Of a stretch of 64,000 nt of DNA, positions 35,744-44,924 are shown one piece after another; positions within the stretch are counted from its first letter, which is position 1; each line of letters opens with the position of its first letter. This stretch comes from Scytonema tolypothrichoides VB-61278 (lineage in GTDB: Bacteria; Cyanobacteriota; Cyanobacteriia; Cyanobacteriales; Nostocaceae): the NCBI RefSeq assembly GCF_000828085.3, contig NZ_JXCA02000023.1:225655-289654 (forward strand), read 5' to 3'. Below the pieces are notes generated by a model. It made no database searches. It was not told the DNA's origin and saw only the letters and a list, made by a program, of their open reading frames with translations. A program made the position numbers and the translations under genes.

Positions 35744-36808
35744 TTACACCGGCTGTAATATTGTTAAATGAAATCTTTGTCTTGTCTGGGCTTTCAGATA
35801 CTGCTGCTGTAAGGGCTGCCATTGCTGCCATAGTTTGTAACGATTTTGGGCGAACATTGAAGCAAGAGTTGGAAGTTGAGAATCTATTTCTGAGTTGAAC
35901 ACATCTGCAAGCCACTGCGCTAATACTGCGCTATCTTGCATTGCTCCCAATATCTCTTGGATATTTTTCACTTCTGCAATACAATTGGCATAAGACTCGC
36001 CGTATAAGTCAGTAAATAACTCCATTTGGTAGCGTAGGCGTTTGGCTTGTTTGCGTAAATCATGAAGAACTTCGCCATTCGTTGCTAATTCTTCTTCTAC
36101 CTTCTCGGCTTTCCAGCCTCTAGGTATAATAATTTCGGCTTCAGCTTTTTCTACTTGTCCTTCTAGTTGTGTTCCAATCAGCCAACCGGGATGCAGTAAA
36201 AATGTACTAACTTCTGGTAAAAGTAAATCTGGTAGCACTTGCTGAATTGGCAAATATGCTAGTGGTTGATAGAATGGATCATCTAACCACTCATTCAATG
36301 TCTGTTTGAGAGACTTGTAATGATCGTTTTTGAATGTTGACTTTACATCTGCCACAGCCTCTTCACGTTGTTTGCTTAAAGCTTCCATTGCTGTTTGCAA
36401 TGAACGTTGTTCTTTGCGGGGTAAATGTGATTGCTCAAGATTTTCCAAAGTTTCTTTTAGCACGTCTAAATCCCGGAGGTTACCCAGACGACGCGCAATT
36501 TTTCCAATATTTTTATCACTAGCTGGTTTTGGCAAATCTACAGCAGGGGAAAACCTTGTTACAGCTGTGCGTAGGCGACGCATCCCCACTCGCATCTGAT
36601 GTAGTGCTTCTGGATCTTTATCTTTTTTTACTGCTGTTTCCCACTCTAAAGTTTTTTTACTATGTTTTTTAATTGCTGAGTAAGCGTAGCTTCCTAGAGT
36701 TTTTATTTTGGTTCTTGTCGCTAATGTCATACTGCTTGAGATACCCCTTAGATAATAGCACTTAACTAAATGAAGTTCTTGAATGGTAGCATTTTTTTCC
36801 AAATCCAT
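35744..36808 (-). CDS. CHAD domain protein
   Basis: A mostly alpha-helical protein of 354 residues. It has ALHQMRVGMRRLRTAVTRF (residues about 70-90) and DLRKQAKRLRYQMELFTDLY in the second half. These conserved basic helices with spaced histidine and arginine residues define CHAD domains, which bind inorganic polyphosphate. It has no linked CYTH domain. AAAGGA lies before the ATG at 36808, supporting this start, though ATG at residue 27 is possible. It is 182 bp upstream of the ChlH-like gene on the same strand, separated by tandem repeats. The role is unknown beyond likely polyphosphate granule association. Confidence 0.9.
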   Translation of the reverse strand: MDLEKNATIQELHLVKCYYLRGISSSMTLATRTKIKTLGSYAYSAIKKHSKKTLEWETAVKKDKDPEALHQMRVGMRRLRTAVTRFSPAVDLPKPASDKNIGKIARRLGNLRDLDVLKETLENLEQSHLPRKEQRSLQTAMEALSKQREEAVADVKSTFKNDHYKSLKQTLNEWLDDPFYQPLAYLPIQQVLPDLLLPEVSTFLLHPGWLIGTQLEGQVEKAEAEIIIPRGWKAEKVEEELATNGEVLHDLRKQAKRLRYQMELFTDLYGESYANCIAEVKNIQEILGAMQDSAVLAQWLADVFNSEIDSQLPTLASMFAQNRYKLWQQWQPLQQQYLKAQTRQRFHLTILQPV

Positions 36809-36952
36809 CTATCCTTTGTAAAGTTTTTATGATTTACATTTTTGCAAAAAAATATTTTTTTCCATAAGTTTTCACCCATCTTTAGTATAAAATACTGAAA
36901 AAATCAGTTTCCTAAAAAACAAAAATAAAAAATATCTTTAGGAGTATATACA

Positions 36953-38020
36953 ATGGACTATTCACATCGAATAAATCAAGTTTTACTGACTTTTACTGAT
37001 GGTTTTAAAGAACATCGGAACGATCTTTCAGCACTGCTGCTAACTCCTGAAAAGCACTTGTGGTTGGGGTCAGATGAAACCTCAACGATTGAACGGCTAT
37101 CTTTTGTGGATGTAAGTAACTTTGCAGAGCATAAACAATTCCACGTAGTAGACTTTATCAGTTTACCTGCACCAGAAGAAGAAGAAATTGATATTGAAGG
37201 TTTGGCATATGCTGACTATTATCTGTGGTTAATTGGTTCTCACAGCTACAAACGCAAAAAACCTAAACCTGAATTTTCGGATGAGAAAAATATTAAAAGA
37301 CTCGCAAAAATTGCATCAGAACCAAATCGCTATATCATAGGACGTATTCCCTTGGTGGATGGTGAATTATTGCCATTATGCCAACATCCAAAAAAACCTG
37401 ATGTACAATTAAGCGCTGCCAAAGTTGAGGTAACACAACAGGGTAACTTGCTCATGGAAGCTTTAGCAGATGATCCACACTTGGGCTTTTTTGTGAAAGC
37501 GACAATTCCAGGTAAAGATAATGGCTTTGATATAGAAGGGGTTGCTGTTTACCAAAACCGAATTTTTATGGGTTTGCGTGGACCTGTGTTACGAGGTTGG
37601 GCTATCATTCTGGAAATAGAGTTAGAAAACTCGGGTCCAGGACTGCTAAGACTGAAAAATATTGGAGATGATAGCAAGGGATACAAGAAGCATTTTCTCT
37701 TCTTGAATGGTTTAGGAATTCGGGATTTATTTTTAGATGCTGAAGACTTGTTGATTTTAGCAGGACCAACAATGGATCTGGATGGACCCGTGCAAGTTTA
37801 TCGTGTAAAGAATGGCGTACATTTACAAGAAAAGGTTCTTAATTATCCAGAATTTGTGCTTGATATCCCATATGGAAATAGAGACGAACACGCTGAGGGA
37901 ATCACTTTATTTGATGATATAGCTGGGGTACCTTCAGTACTGACAGTTTATGATTCTCCGGCAAAGAATAGGCTGGTGGGAGATGGTGGTGTACTGGCAG
38001 ATGTTTTTAAACTGATGTAA
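36953..38020 (+). CDS. DUF3616 domain protein
   Basis: A 355-residue protein of beta-propeller-like make-up. The N-terminal part has DLSALLLTPEKHLWLGSDET, the middle has DIEGLAYADYYLWLIGSHS, and later parts FDIEGVAVYQNRIFMGLRGP and DIPYGNRDEHAEGITLFDD. The repeated D-I-E-G-(L/V)-A pattern and G-L-R-G-P are characteristic of DUF3616. An AGGAG lies eight bases before the ATG. It lacks an obvious signal peptide. Function is unknown. It is divergent to the CHAD gene with 144 bp between them. Confidence 0.88.
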   Translation: MDYSHRINQVLLTFTDGFKEHRNDLSALLLTPEKHLWLGSDETSTIERLSFVDVSNFAEHKQFHVVDFISLPAPEEEEIDIEGLAYADYYLWLIGSHSYKRKKPKPEFSDEKNIKRLAKIASEPNRYIIGRIPLVDGELLPLCQHPKKPDVQLSAAKVEVTQQGNLLMEALADDPHLGFFVKATIPGKDNGFDIEGVAVYQNRIFMGLRGPVLRGWAIILEIELENSGPGLLRLKNIGDDSKGYKKHFLFLNGLGIRDLFLDAEDLLILAGPTMDLDGPVQVYRVKNGVHLQEKVLNYPEFVLDIPYGNRDEHAEGITLFDDIAGVPSVLTVYDSPAKNRLVGDGGVLADVFKLM

Positions 38021-38797
38021 AAAAAGCAAGACTCTTAGCGGGACTTAGACAAAAATTAAGCCCAAATGTTACTCAAACTGGCTAGAGGCGCAAAAGTCAG
38101 ATCTACCCAGTAAGCCTGTGTAGGGGAAGAATACGTTTTTCACGTGAATTGGTTTCCCCCCCCCATCAAAAAACTCCTTTCTTTCATTTTTCTTTCCTCT
38201 ACACACGTCAGATACTAGGGAAACCCTCCTATGTCCTATGGCTAACGCCACGGCCCCGTGCCGAACAGACACGCTGAGTCCCAAGGGGACACGCACTCGC
38301 GTTCGCTATCAGTACTCACTCCCCTACGCCCCTAGTTTTTGACTCTGGGGAACTTCAGGTTAGAACAACATTCAAAAGAGGCGATACGCCCTTGGCGATC
38401 GCGCAAAGCACAAACGCGTTAAATTTGACCGAAACAGTGAACAGTGAACAGTGAGTCCAGTGCTGCACAGAGAAGTGCCTTGCGCGGGTTCCCCGCGTTG
38501 TGGCAACTTCGGAGAGGGTTTCCCTCACTTGGCATCTGGCGTATGCCTACGGCACGCCCTCTGGGCTAAAGCCGTCAGGCGTGCCGCAGGCATACCCGAA
38601 GGGTGACCAGTTACCAGGTAACAGAGAGACTTTTCACTGTTCACAAAATGGTACAAGCCCCCAAATTCATTTGTGGAAAGAAAAGAAAAGTTATTCCTTA
38701 GAGGTGTATTTAGTCCGCGAGATTATTTTCTGTCAAAACTAAAAAAAAGGGGCGTTGGTGAATCAGGGTTAAAATCAACAACGCCAAAAAAGGATGA
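38021..38797. other. Repeat-rich intergenic region
   Basis: No gene is supported. The gap holds a C-run near 38155-38165, GTCCCAAGGGGAC (a small palindrome near 38277), a CAGTGAA tandem tract (38434-38456), GCGCGGGTTCCCCGCG, GAGGGTTTCCCTC, and the hairpin listed separately. Open frames here translate the repeats and are not credible. Confidence 0.6.
38541..38595. repeat. Hairpin repeat with 18-bp arms
   Basis: GTATGCCTACGGCACGCC (38541-38558) pairs with GGCGTGCCGCAGGCATAC (38578-38595), with one mismatch. The ATGCCTNCGGCA core also appears near 53588 and 59450, so this is a dispersed family. No T-run follows. Confidence 0.7.
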
Positions 38798-39337
38798 TCA
38801 GTTAGCGGCTGCAACTTGTGCAGATGTCTGCGTCTCAACATCAGTTTCTTTAACATCAGCTTGACGATGCACTACAAAGACTGAACAGGAGGCATGGTGC
38901 AAAACATAATTACTCACGCTACCTAGTAACAATTCAGTCAGACCAGAACGACCCCGCCGCCCAACTACAATAAGGTCAGCACCCCAACTACGCGCTAAAT
39001 CACAGATAACTCGACCTGGAGACCCAATGTTTTGTGTAAATTCGGCATTAACACCTGCGGATAAAGCTTCAGTAGCACGTAAGCGCAGCATCTTCAAACC
39101 TTCAGTTTCATAAGCATCCCACTGCTTTTGATAAAACTCAAGATTTTGAGCACCTAGTCCAAGATAACCATCAATACTTGATGGCATAGGCATATATGGG
39201 CTACCCTCTTCTTCAGTAGATAGGACGTGCAGCAGCATGACTGAAGCTTCAGTCTTTTTCGCTAAGCCAAGTGCTTGCTCAAAAACTAAATTGCCCATTT
39301 CAGATGCATCCAATGCAGCTAAAATTTTGTTAAACAT
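38798..39337 (-). CDS. Universal stress protein (UspA family)
   Basis: A 179-residue protein of the Usp fold. It starts MFNKILAALDASEMGNLVFE, and the ATP-binding loop GRRGRSGLTELLLGSVSNYV follows the G-x2-G-x9-G-(S/T) pattern, so nucleotide binding is likely. The C-terminal strand HHASCSVFVVHRQ is typical. AGAGG lies six bases before the start. A short polar tail (about 20 residues) extends past the family end. It is a single gene near the repeats. Confidence 0.92.
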   Translation of the reverse strand: MFNKILAALDASEMGNLVFEQALGLAKKTEASVMLLHVLSTEEEGSPYMPMPSSIDGYLGLGAQNLEFYQKQWDAYETEGLKMLRLRATEALSAGVNAEFTQNIGSPGRVICDLARSWGADLIVVGRRGRSGLTELLLGSVSNYVLHHASCSVFVVHRQADVKETDVETQTSAQVAAAN

Positions 39338-39530
39338 ATAAACCTCTCATGCAATCTGCGTCCTACAGTTATAGTTATACGGAAACAATTTGAGGAACTT
39401 GTGAGCAAAGCAAGTATCCTTGTTAGGATAACTAGCTACCGTGAGAATTTTGTTGAAAGACTTTCTTACCGTTTTACCCAGTCCCAAGTGTATTGAGGAA
39501 GTCTTGCTAACAGCTATTTACCAACTAGCC

Positions 39531-39591
39531 CTCTCCAAAAATCGATTTCTAATGCAAGCGCCGTAAAGGTTTGATAGCCATTTTTGGAGAG
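39531..39591. repeat. Hairpin element with CTCTCCAAAAAT arms, copy 2
   Basis: CTCTCCAAAAAT (39531-39542) is mirrored by ATTTTTGGAGAG (39580-39591), with a 37-base loop unlike that of copy 1 (25399-25466). The arms match the inner 12 bases of copy 1. Outward, a TAG...CTA inverted match brackets both arms. Confidence 0.65.
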
Positions 39592-39632
39592 ATCTACTGG
39601 CTGAAATTGATCTCAAGGCTTGTCGCTGGATA

Positions 39633-40043
39633 TTGTGCAATTCTCATTATCTACAACCATCACTTGATTTAGTTGAGGTTGCTAAAAAGTTTGCACTCAC
39701 AAAGCTTGAAAATCAAGGTTTCTTAGTGGAAGAAGACTTTAGGTTTGATCCCAATGGTTATCTACAGGTTAAGAAAAGAGCTTTACCTGGGTTAATAATG
39801 GGGAATTCGGCGGGCGATACGCTTTGCGTCAAGCCAAGGGCTTATCGCTTGCTTCTACCACAGATTCTACAAGGAGAGCGATTTCACCTGACATCTGTAC
39901 CATTGCTGGAAAGCGCTACTCACATCTTAAATAAAGTTCATAGACTAAACATTTTACACAAAAATTTTTTGTTGTTACTCAACCACTCAGTACTAAAGCT
40001 AAAGTCCTTCATTTATCTCGAAAAATCAAAAAAAGTAATGTAA
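39633..40043 (+). CDS. Hypothetical protein, doubtful
   Basis: This 136-codon frame opens at a TTG and carries a believable block, SLDLVEVAKKFALTKLENQG, then turns into repeat-derived and low-quality sequence. I recognise no family. The frame is open upstream through the hairpin at 39531. A 35-bp palindromic insert (39814-39848) lies inside. It may be a decayed gene or the C-terminal part of one. No strong ribosome-binding site is visible. Confidence 0.3.
   Translation: MCNSHYLQPSLDLVEVAKKFALTKLENQGFLVEEDFRFDPNGYLQVKKRALPGLIMGNSAGDTLCVKPRAYRLLLPQILQGERFHLTSVPLLESATHILNKVHRLNILHKNFLLLLNHSVLKLKSFIYLEKSKKVM
39814..39848. repeat. 35-bp palindromic repeat inserted at a HIP1-type site, copy 2
   Basis: The sequence starts GCGAT and ends ATCGC with 25 bases between. 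Removing 27 central bases would leave GCGATCGC. It shares the length and ends of the copies at 17392, 40699 and 56485, and lies in the doubtful frame at 39633. Confidence 0.65.
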
Positions 40044-40265
40044 CTTTATTGCGCTAATTTTTCCGAAAACTCGGTTTCTACGGTAAGGGGCAAGAGATGA
40101 GCCTATTTCCTCACAAGATCTTCACAACTTTTTCATACATTGAGAATCAGTTGAAGGTGAAGTGATTCACACAAAGCTAAAGTTTCTTATCTCAATTGAA
40201 AAAAAAATTAATTTGAATTTTTACTAACTTGCTTGATTCACCTAGAAATTTGGGGTAAAAAGATC

Positions 40266-40454
40266 ATGAATGAATGTCCTTGCTGCTCTCATCAATTATT
40301 ACGCCACATTCGCCATCAACAAATTTACTGGTTTTGTTCGTCCTGTAGGCAGGAAATGCCGAATTTTTGCAATTCAGTGAAAGTGAGTAACTTATTCTCC
40401 ACGACTCTAAGCCAACGTTTGTCAGGGTACAGCATGAAAGTTAACACTATCTGA
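40266..40454 (+). CDS. Small zinc-ribbon-like protein
   Basis: From ATG 40266 the protein reads MNECPCCSHQLLRHIRHQQI and WFCSSCRQEMPNF, with C-x2-C and C-x2-C pairs about 20 residues apart. This suits a zinc ribbon, and I recall similar small proteins in cyanobacteria. The rest is polar. It lies just before a large sensor kinase gene (13 bp) and could be co-transcribed with it. The length is 62 residues. Confidence 0.6.
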   Translation: MNECPCCSHQLLRHIRHQQIYWFCSSCRQEMPNFCNSVKVSNLFSTTLSQRLSGYSMKVNTI

Positions 40455-40467
40455 TACCTGTTGAGTT

Positions 40468-42543
40468 ATGAAAACATTACTTAACAATAAAGCCGCGAGG
40501 CTGGAAGCCCTACTCAGTTATCAGATTCTTGACACAGAACCAGAAGAGTCATTCGATGCACTGACTCGTTTAGCCGCATATATTTGTCAAACCCCTATTG
40601 CCTTAATCAGCTTAGTCGATGAAAACCGCCAATGGTTTAAGTCGAAGATTGGTTTGCATGCAACTCAAACACCCCGCCACATCGCATTTTGTAACCATGC
40701 GATCTGCGCAAAGCGCAGCAGCGAAGCTATCGCCCAATCCGACGTTTTTATTGTCACTGATGCATTAACCGACGAACGGTTTGCAACCAATCCTCTCGTC
40801 ACCTACGATCCCTACATCCGGTTTGACGCTGGTGTACCTCTTATTACATCCCAAGGATATGCGCTAGGAACGCTGTGTGTGATTGACTATGTGCCACGGG
40901 AACTTGATGCTCAACAGATAGAGGCATTGCAAGCCTTAGGTCGTCAAGTCATGACACAACTTGAGCAACGGTGTACATTCGCACAATTAGTATACCGCAC
41001 TACTACACACAGACGAAATGAGGAGCGTTTGCAGTTAGCTCTAAATGCTGCCCACATGGCTTGTTGGGATTGGGATATTCAAACGAATAAAGTGACTTGG
41101 ACCAAGGATCATGAATTGCTGTTTGGTTTAGGTGTTAGCAGTTTTGGCGAAACGATTGAAGCCTTCCTTGAATGTGTTCATCCTCAAGACCGTAAATTGC
41201 TAGACCAAGCAATGACTCGTTCTCTAGAACAACGCTATTACGAACATGAATTTCGCGTTGTTTTGCCTGATAACAGTATCCACTGGATTGTCTCAAAAGG
41301 AGAAGTTTTTTTGAACGAAATCGGCAAAGCAACCCGTATGCTTGGAGTTGTCTGGGATATAACCGATCGCAAGCAACAAGAACAGCAAATTCGAGAGGAA
41401 GCGACTCTGGTGAATGAATCACAAGACGCTATTCTCGTTTTAGACACACAAGGGCGTATCACCTTTTGTAGCAAGAGTGCTGAGGATTTATTTGGTTGGA
41501 GTCAGAGTGAGCTGCTCGCCACAAAAGCTGACGAACTTTTATTTCAGCAAGCTTCTTCTGAATTTGCACAAGCCCAGAATATCACCACTGAGCATGGTTC
41601 ATGGCATGGTGAGTTGCATTTGTTGACAAAATCCGGCAAAGAAATCATCGTTCAAAGCCGGTGGACACTGCTGCTAGATGAGGAGCAAAAACCCAAATCA
41701 ATCCTTATTGTTAATACAGATATCACACATCAGAAAAAACTTGAAGCGCAGTTACTGGACACCCAGCGCTTGGAAACTATAGGCAGACTCTCCAGTGGCA
41801 TCGCTCACGATTTAAACAATATACTAACCCCCATTTTGTTAACCGCTCAACTTTTGCAGACACAACTTCATGATAAGCGAAGTCAACGTCTGCTACCAAT
41901 ACTAGTTAACAATGCGAAGCGTGGAGCTAATTTGGTCAAGCAAGTCTTATCGTTTGCACGGGGAATCGAAGGAAAGCACACGATTCTTCAAGCAAAACAC
42001 CTGATCTTGGAAATTCAGCAGATTCTCACAGAAGTCTTCCCAAAATCTATTGAGCTTGACACTAATATATCACCAGACCTTTGGACAGTTTCAGGAGATG
42101 CGACACAACTGTATCAAGTACTGTTGAACTTGTGTATCAATGCTCGCGATGCAATGCCTGACGGTGGAAGCCTGAATATTTCTGCCGAAAATCTGGTCAT
42201 AGATGAACACTATGCTTTGATCAATGTTGATGCTAAAGTTGGATATTATATTGTTATTACTGTTTCTGATACTGGAATTGGGATTCCACCCGAAATTATA
42301 GATAGAATTTTTGAGCCATTTTTCACGACTAAAGAATTGGGCTTCGGTACAGGGTTAGGTCTTTCCACAGTTATTGGAATTGTTAAAAGCCACGCTGGTT
42401 TTGTAAACGTCTACAGTGAAATCGGGAAAGGCACAGAATTTCAGGTGTATTTGCCTTCCTCGGAAAAAAGCGAAATGCAGCAGCATTTCCAAGACTTGGA
42501 AGAACTCGCAGGAGATGACGAACTGATGCATGGTTGTGGATGA
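40468..42543 (+). CDS. GAF-PAS-PAS sensor histidine kinase, receiver lost
   Basis: A 691-residue protein. A GAF domain (about 20-175) is followed by PAS domains at about 190-305 ([20 protein letters not shown]) and 310-425 ([20 protein letters not shown]). The kinase core has [20 protein letters not shown], the N-box [15 protein letters not shown]1 DTGIGIPPE and G2 [10 protein letters not shown], all intact. The gene stops soon after the kinase domain, at DELMHGCG. The receiver sequence continues downstream in other frames (42530-42899), so the ancestral protein was a hybrid kinase. The stretch CAKRSSEAI in the GAF domain comes from a 27-nt insert. It is the first gene of a phosphorelay block. 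Confidence 0.9.
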   Translation: MKTLLNNKAARLEALLSYQILDTEPEESFDALTRLAAYICQTPIALISLVDENRQWFKSKIGLHATQTPRHIAFCNHAICAKRSSEAIAQSDVFIVTDALTDERFATNPLVTYDPYIRFDAGVPLITSQGYALGTLCVIDYVPRELDAQQIEALQALGRQVMTQLEQRCTFAQLVYRTTTHRRNEERLQLALNAAHMACWDWDIQTNKVTWTKDHELLFGLGVSSFGETIEAFLECVHPQDRKLLDQAMTRSLEQRYYEHEFRVVLPDNSIHWIVSKGEVFLNEIGKATRMLGVVWDITDRKQQEQQIREEATLVNESQDAILVLDTQGRITFCSKSAEDLFGWSQSELLATKADELLFQQASSEFAQAQNITTEHGSWHGELHLLTKSGKEIIVQSRWTLLLDEEQKPKSILIVNTDITHQKKLEAQLLDTQRLETIGRLSSGIAHDLNNILTPILLTAQLLQTQLHDKRSQRLLPILVNNAKRGANLVKQVLSFARGIEGKHTILQAKHLILEIQQILTEVFPKSIELDTNISPDLWTVSGDATQLYQVLLNLCINARDAMPDGGSLNISAENLVIDEHYALINVDAKVGYYIVITVSDTGIGIPPEIIDRIFEPFFTTKELGFGTGLGLSTVIGIVKSHAGFVNVYSEIGKGTEFQVYLPSSEKSEMQQHFQDLEELAGDDELMHGCG
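40699..40733. repeat. 35-bp palindromic repeat inserted at a HIP1 site in the GAF domain, copy 3
   Basis: GCGATCTGCGCAAAGCGCAG starts the element and CTATCGC ends it. Without the 27-base insert the DNA would read CATGCGATCGCCCAATCC, which has a perfect HIP1 octamer. The protein would read HAIAQSD, matching HAILQPD in the paralogue at 20167. The insert adds nine residues in frame. Confidence 0.85.
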
Positions 42544-42899
42544 CGAAGCTGCAATTCGTGAGATTACCAAATTATCTTTGGAAGCGTATAACTATCGAGT
42601 GCTAACTGCAGCGTGATGGTGTTGAGGCATTAGCAACATATGCTCAGCATCAACAGGAAATTAGTGTCGTGTTGCTTGATATGATGATGCCAAATATGGA
42701 TGGACTAACAACCATGCGCACTTTACAAAAAATGAATTATTGTATCAAAATTATTACTATGAGTGGACTGGTGTCAAACGCTAGAATAGCAAAAGAAACC
42801 GGAATTGGAGTCAAAGCCTTTTTGTCGAAACCTTTTAATACGAAGGAATTGTTACAAACTCTTAAGGCGGTCAAGGGCAGGAATCAAAGGAATCAGTAA
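42530..42899 (+). pseudogene. Receiver domain fragment separated from its kinase by two frameshifts
   Basis: [20 protein letters not shown] in one frame ends at a TGA at 42614-42616. It continues in another frame with DGVEALATYAQHQQ, VVLLDMMMPNMDG (phospho-acceptor Asp) and AFLSKPFNTKELLQTL (the conserved Lys). Together these make a complete receiver. One frameshift separates it from the upstream kinase near 42525 and one lies near 42612. The second piece starts at 42615 and has an ATG at 42669. Confidence 0.8.
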
Positions 42900-42901
42900 C
42901 A

Positions 42902-44899
42902 ATGAGGATTCTCATCGTAGAGGATGACGAGTTAACTGCTAAAGCGTTGACAATGGTTCTTGAGGACCAAAATTATGCTGTTGAAGTCGCCAGCGATGGT
43001 CAAGCAGGTTGGGATTTGGTACAAGCATTTGAGTATGACTTAATCATGCTTGATGTCATGTTGCCCAAGCTGGATGGCATTAGCCTTTGCCAAAAGCTGC
43101 GATCGCACGACTTTAAAATGCCCATTCTCTTGCTCACAGGTCGAGACAGCAGCCATGATAAAGCAATCGGGCTTGACGCAGGTGCAGATGATTATGTTGT
43201 CAAGCCTTTTGACTGTGAGGAAATAGTCGCTCGTGTTCGTGCTTTACTGCGTCGAAGCAATTCTACCTCACTCCCTGTCTTGGAGTGGGGAAATTTACGT
43301 TTTGACCCGAGTATGCTGGAAGTACGTTATAAGACACGCATTGTAGAATTAACTCCCAAAGAGTATGCTCTGTTGGAGTTATTTCTGCGGAATCCTCAAC
43401 GGGTGTTTAGCTGTAGTGCAATTCTTGATCGCATTTGGTCTTTTGACAAAACACCCACACAAGAAGCAGTTAGAACTCAGATCAAAGGTTTGCGACAGAA
43501 GTTGAAAGCAGCAGGAGCTGCTGCTGATTTAGTGGAGACTGTTTATGGCATTGGGTATCGCCTCAAACCACATAAAGACGTTGCATCCTTCAGTTCTCCT
43601 GTGGAACAAATTCAACAGCAGACATTGGCAGCATTGAGTGGAGTTTGGAACCGATTTCAAGGAAAAATTAGTCAGCAAGTGTCCGTCTTGGAACAAGCTG
43701 CCACAGATGCGTTGCAAGATGCACTCACTCAGGAACTACATGCTCAAGCAGAACAGCAAGCCCACACACTAGCAGGTTCGTTAGGCACTTTTGGTTTTAG
43801 CAAAGGCTCCCAACTGGCGCGGAAGATTGAACAAAAGTTGCAAGCTGGTCAGTCGGTTGGAAAGAAACAGGGCAAACACTTGCGTAAATTAGTGTTGGAA
43901 CTACGTCAAGAAATCGAGCAATCACCCAAAGTGTCAGTTTCAGCAACCCAGACTAACCAAGATGAAAGATTTGACACGGATGCAGAAGCAGTGGTGATGG
44001 TCGTGGACGACGATCCGCAAATTTTGGTCACTCTGCAAACCTTACTAGAACCTTGGGGACTTAAGGTCATCACCCTCAACGATCCCCGGCACTTCTGGGA
44101 AACGCTAGAGGCATGTTCACCGGATCTGCTAATTTTAGACATTATGATGCCGCATTTGAGTGGAGTTGAACTGTGTCAGGTGGTGCGAAACGACCCGCGC
44201 ACTTGTGGTTTACCAATACTTTTTTTAACCGCTCACACAGATGCAGCCAGTGTGAATCAGGTGTTTGCTGTAGGTGCAGATGACTTTGTGAGCAAGCCGA
44301 TTGTCGGACCAGAACTGGTAACTCGCATTATCAATCGCTTAGAGCGAATCAAACTGCTTCGGAGTTTAGCTGAAATCGATCAACTGACTACAGTATTTAA
44401 CCGTTACAGAGCAACCCAAGACCTAAATAAATTCCTGCACTTGAGCGACCGACACAATCAACCAGTGTGCTTAGCTATTCTAGATTTAGATAACTTCAAG
44501 CTTATCAACGACGCTTTTGGTCACGCAACTGGCGATACGGTATTACGCCAATTTGGACAATTGCTCAGGCAATCATTTCGCTTTGAAGATGTAGTCGCCC
44601 GTTGGGGTGGAGAAGAATTTGTCGTGGGTATGTACGGTATAACCAAAAGTGATGGCGTTTCTCGGTTTGAAGAGGTGCTAAAAACTCTGTACAAGGAGGA
44701 GTTTTTATCCCCCGAGTGCACCAAGTTTCGGATAACTTTCAGCGCTGGCGTAGCTCAGTATCCTGAGGATGGGATTGACTTGCAATCATTGTATCAAGTT
44801 GCAGATGCAGCCCTTTATCAGGCAAAGGCAGCTGGACGCAATTGTGTGTTACCTGCTGCAAGTGCTCCCAAATCTGAAATCAGTGTTACAAAGCATTGA
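42902..44899 (+). CDS. Multi-domain regulator: REC-wHTH-Hpt-REC-GGDEF
   Basis: A 665-residue protein. An OmpR-type receiver (1-120, VEDDE and LIMLDVMLP) is followed by a winged helix (about 128-225, LTPKEYALLELFLRNPQRVF). An Hpt domain (about 230-330) has QQAHTLAGSLGTFGF with the phospho-accepting His. A second receiver (about 350-470) has VDDDP and LLILDIMMP. The GGDEF domain (about 485-650) has WGGEEF, so it is probably an active diguanylate cyclase, and the inhibitory I-site RFED stands five residues before it. It could take phosphate from kinases and answer with both DNA binding and c-di-GMP. It starts two bases after the fragmentary receiver frame and belongs to the block. Confidence 0.93.
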   Translation: MRILIVEDDELTAKALTMVLEDQNYAVEVASDGQAGWDLVQAFEYDLIMLDVMLPKLDGISLCQKLRSHDFKMPILLLTGRDSSHDKAIGLDAGADDYVVKPFDCEEIVARVRALLRRSNSTSLPVLEWGNLRFDPSMLEVRYKTRIVELTPKEYALLELFLRNPQRVFSCSAILDRIWSFDKTPTQEAVRTQIKGLRQKLKAAGAAADLVETVYGIGYRLKPHKDVASFSSPVEQIQQQTLAALSGVWNRFQGKISQQVSVLEQAATDALQDALTQELHAQAEQQAHTLAGSLGTFGFSKGSQLARKIEQKLQAGQSVGKKQGKHLRKLVLELRQEIEQSPKVSVSATQTNQDERFDTDAEAVVMVVDDDPQILVTLQTLLEPWGLKVITLNDPRHFWETLEACSPDLLILDIMMPHLSGVELCQVVRNDPRTCGLPILFLTAHTDAASVNQVFAVGADDFVSKPIVGPELVTRIINRLERIKLLRSLAEIDQLTTVFNRYRATQDLNKFLHLSDRHNQPVCLAILDLDNFKLINDAFGHATGDTVLRQFGQLLRQSFRFEDVVARWGGEEFVVGMYGITKSDGVSRFEEVLKTLYKEEFLSPECTKFRITFSAGVAQYPEDGIDLQSLYQVADAALYQAKAAGRNCVLPAASAPKSEISVTKH

Positions 44900-44924
44900 C
44901 TAGAAATAAGTATAAATACATTTT

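Noticed and set aside
38500-38742. 80-codon frame in the intergenic repeats
   Set aside because: It translates palindromic repeats (SGVPQAYPKGDQ) and has no independent support.
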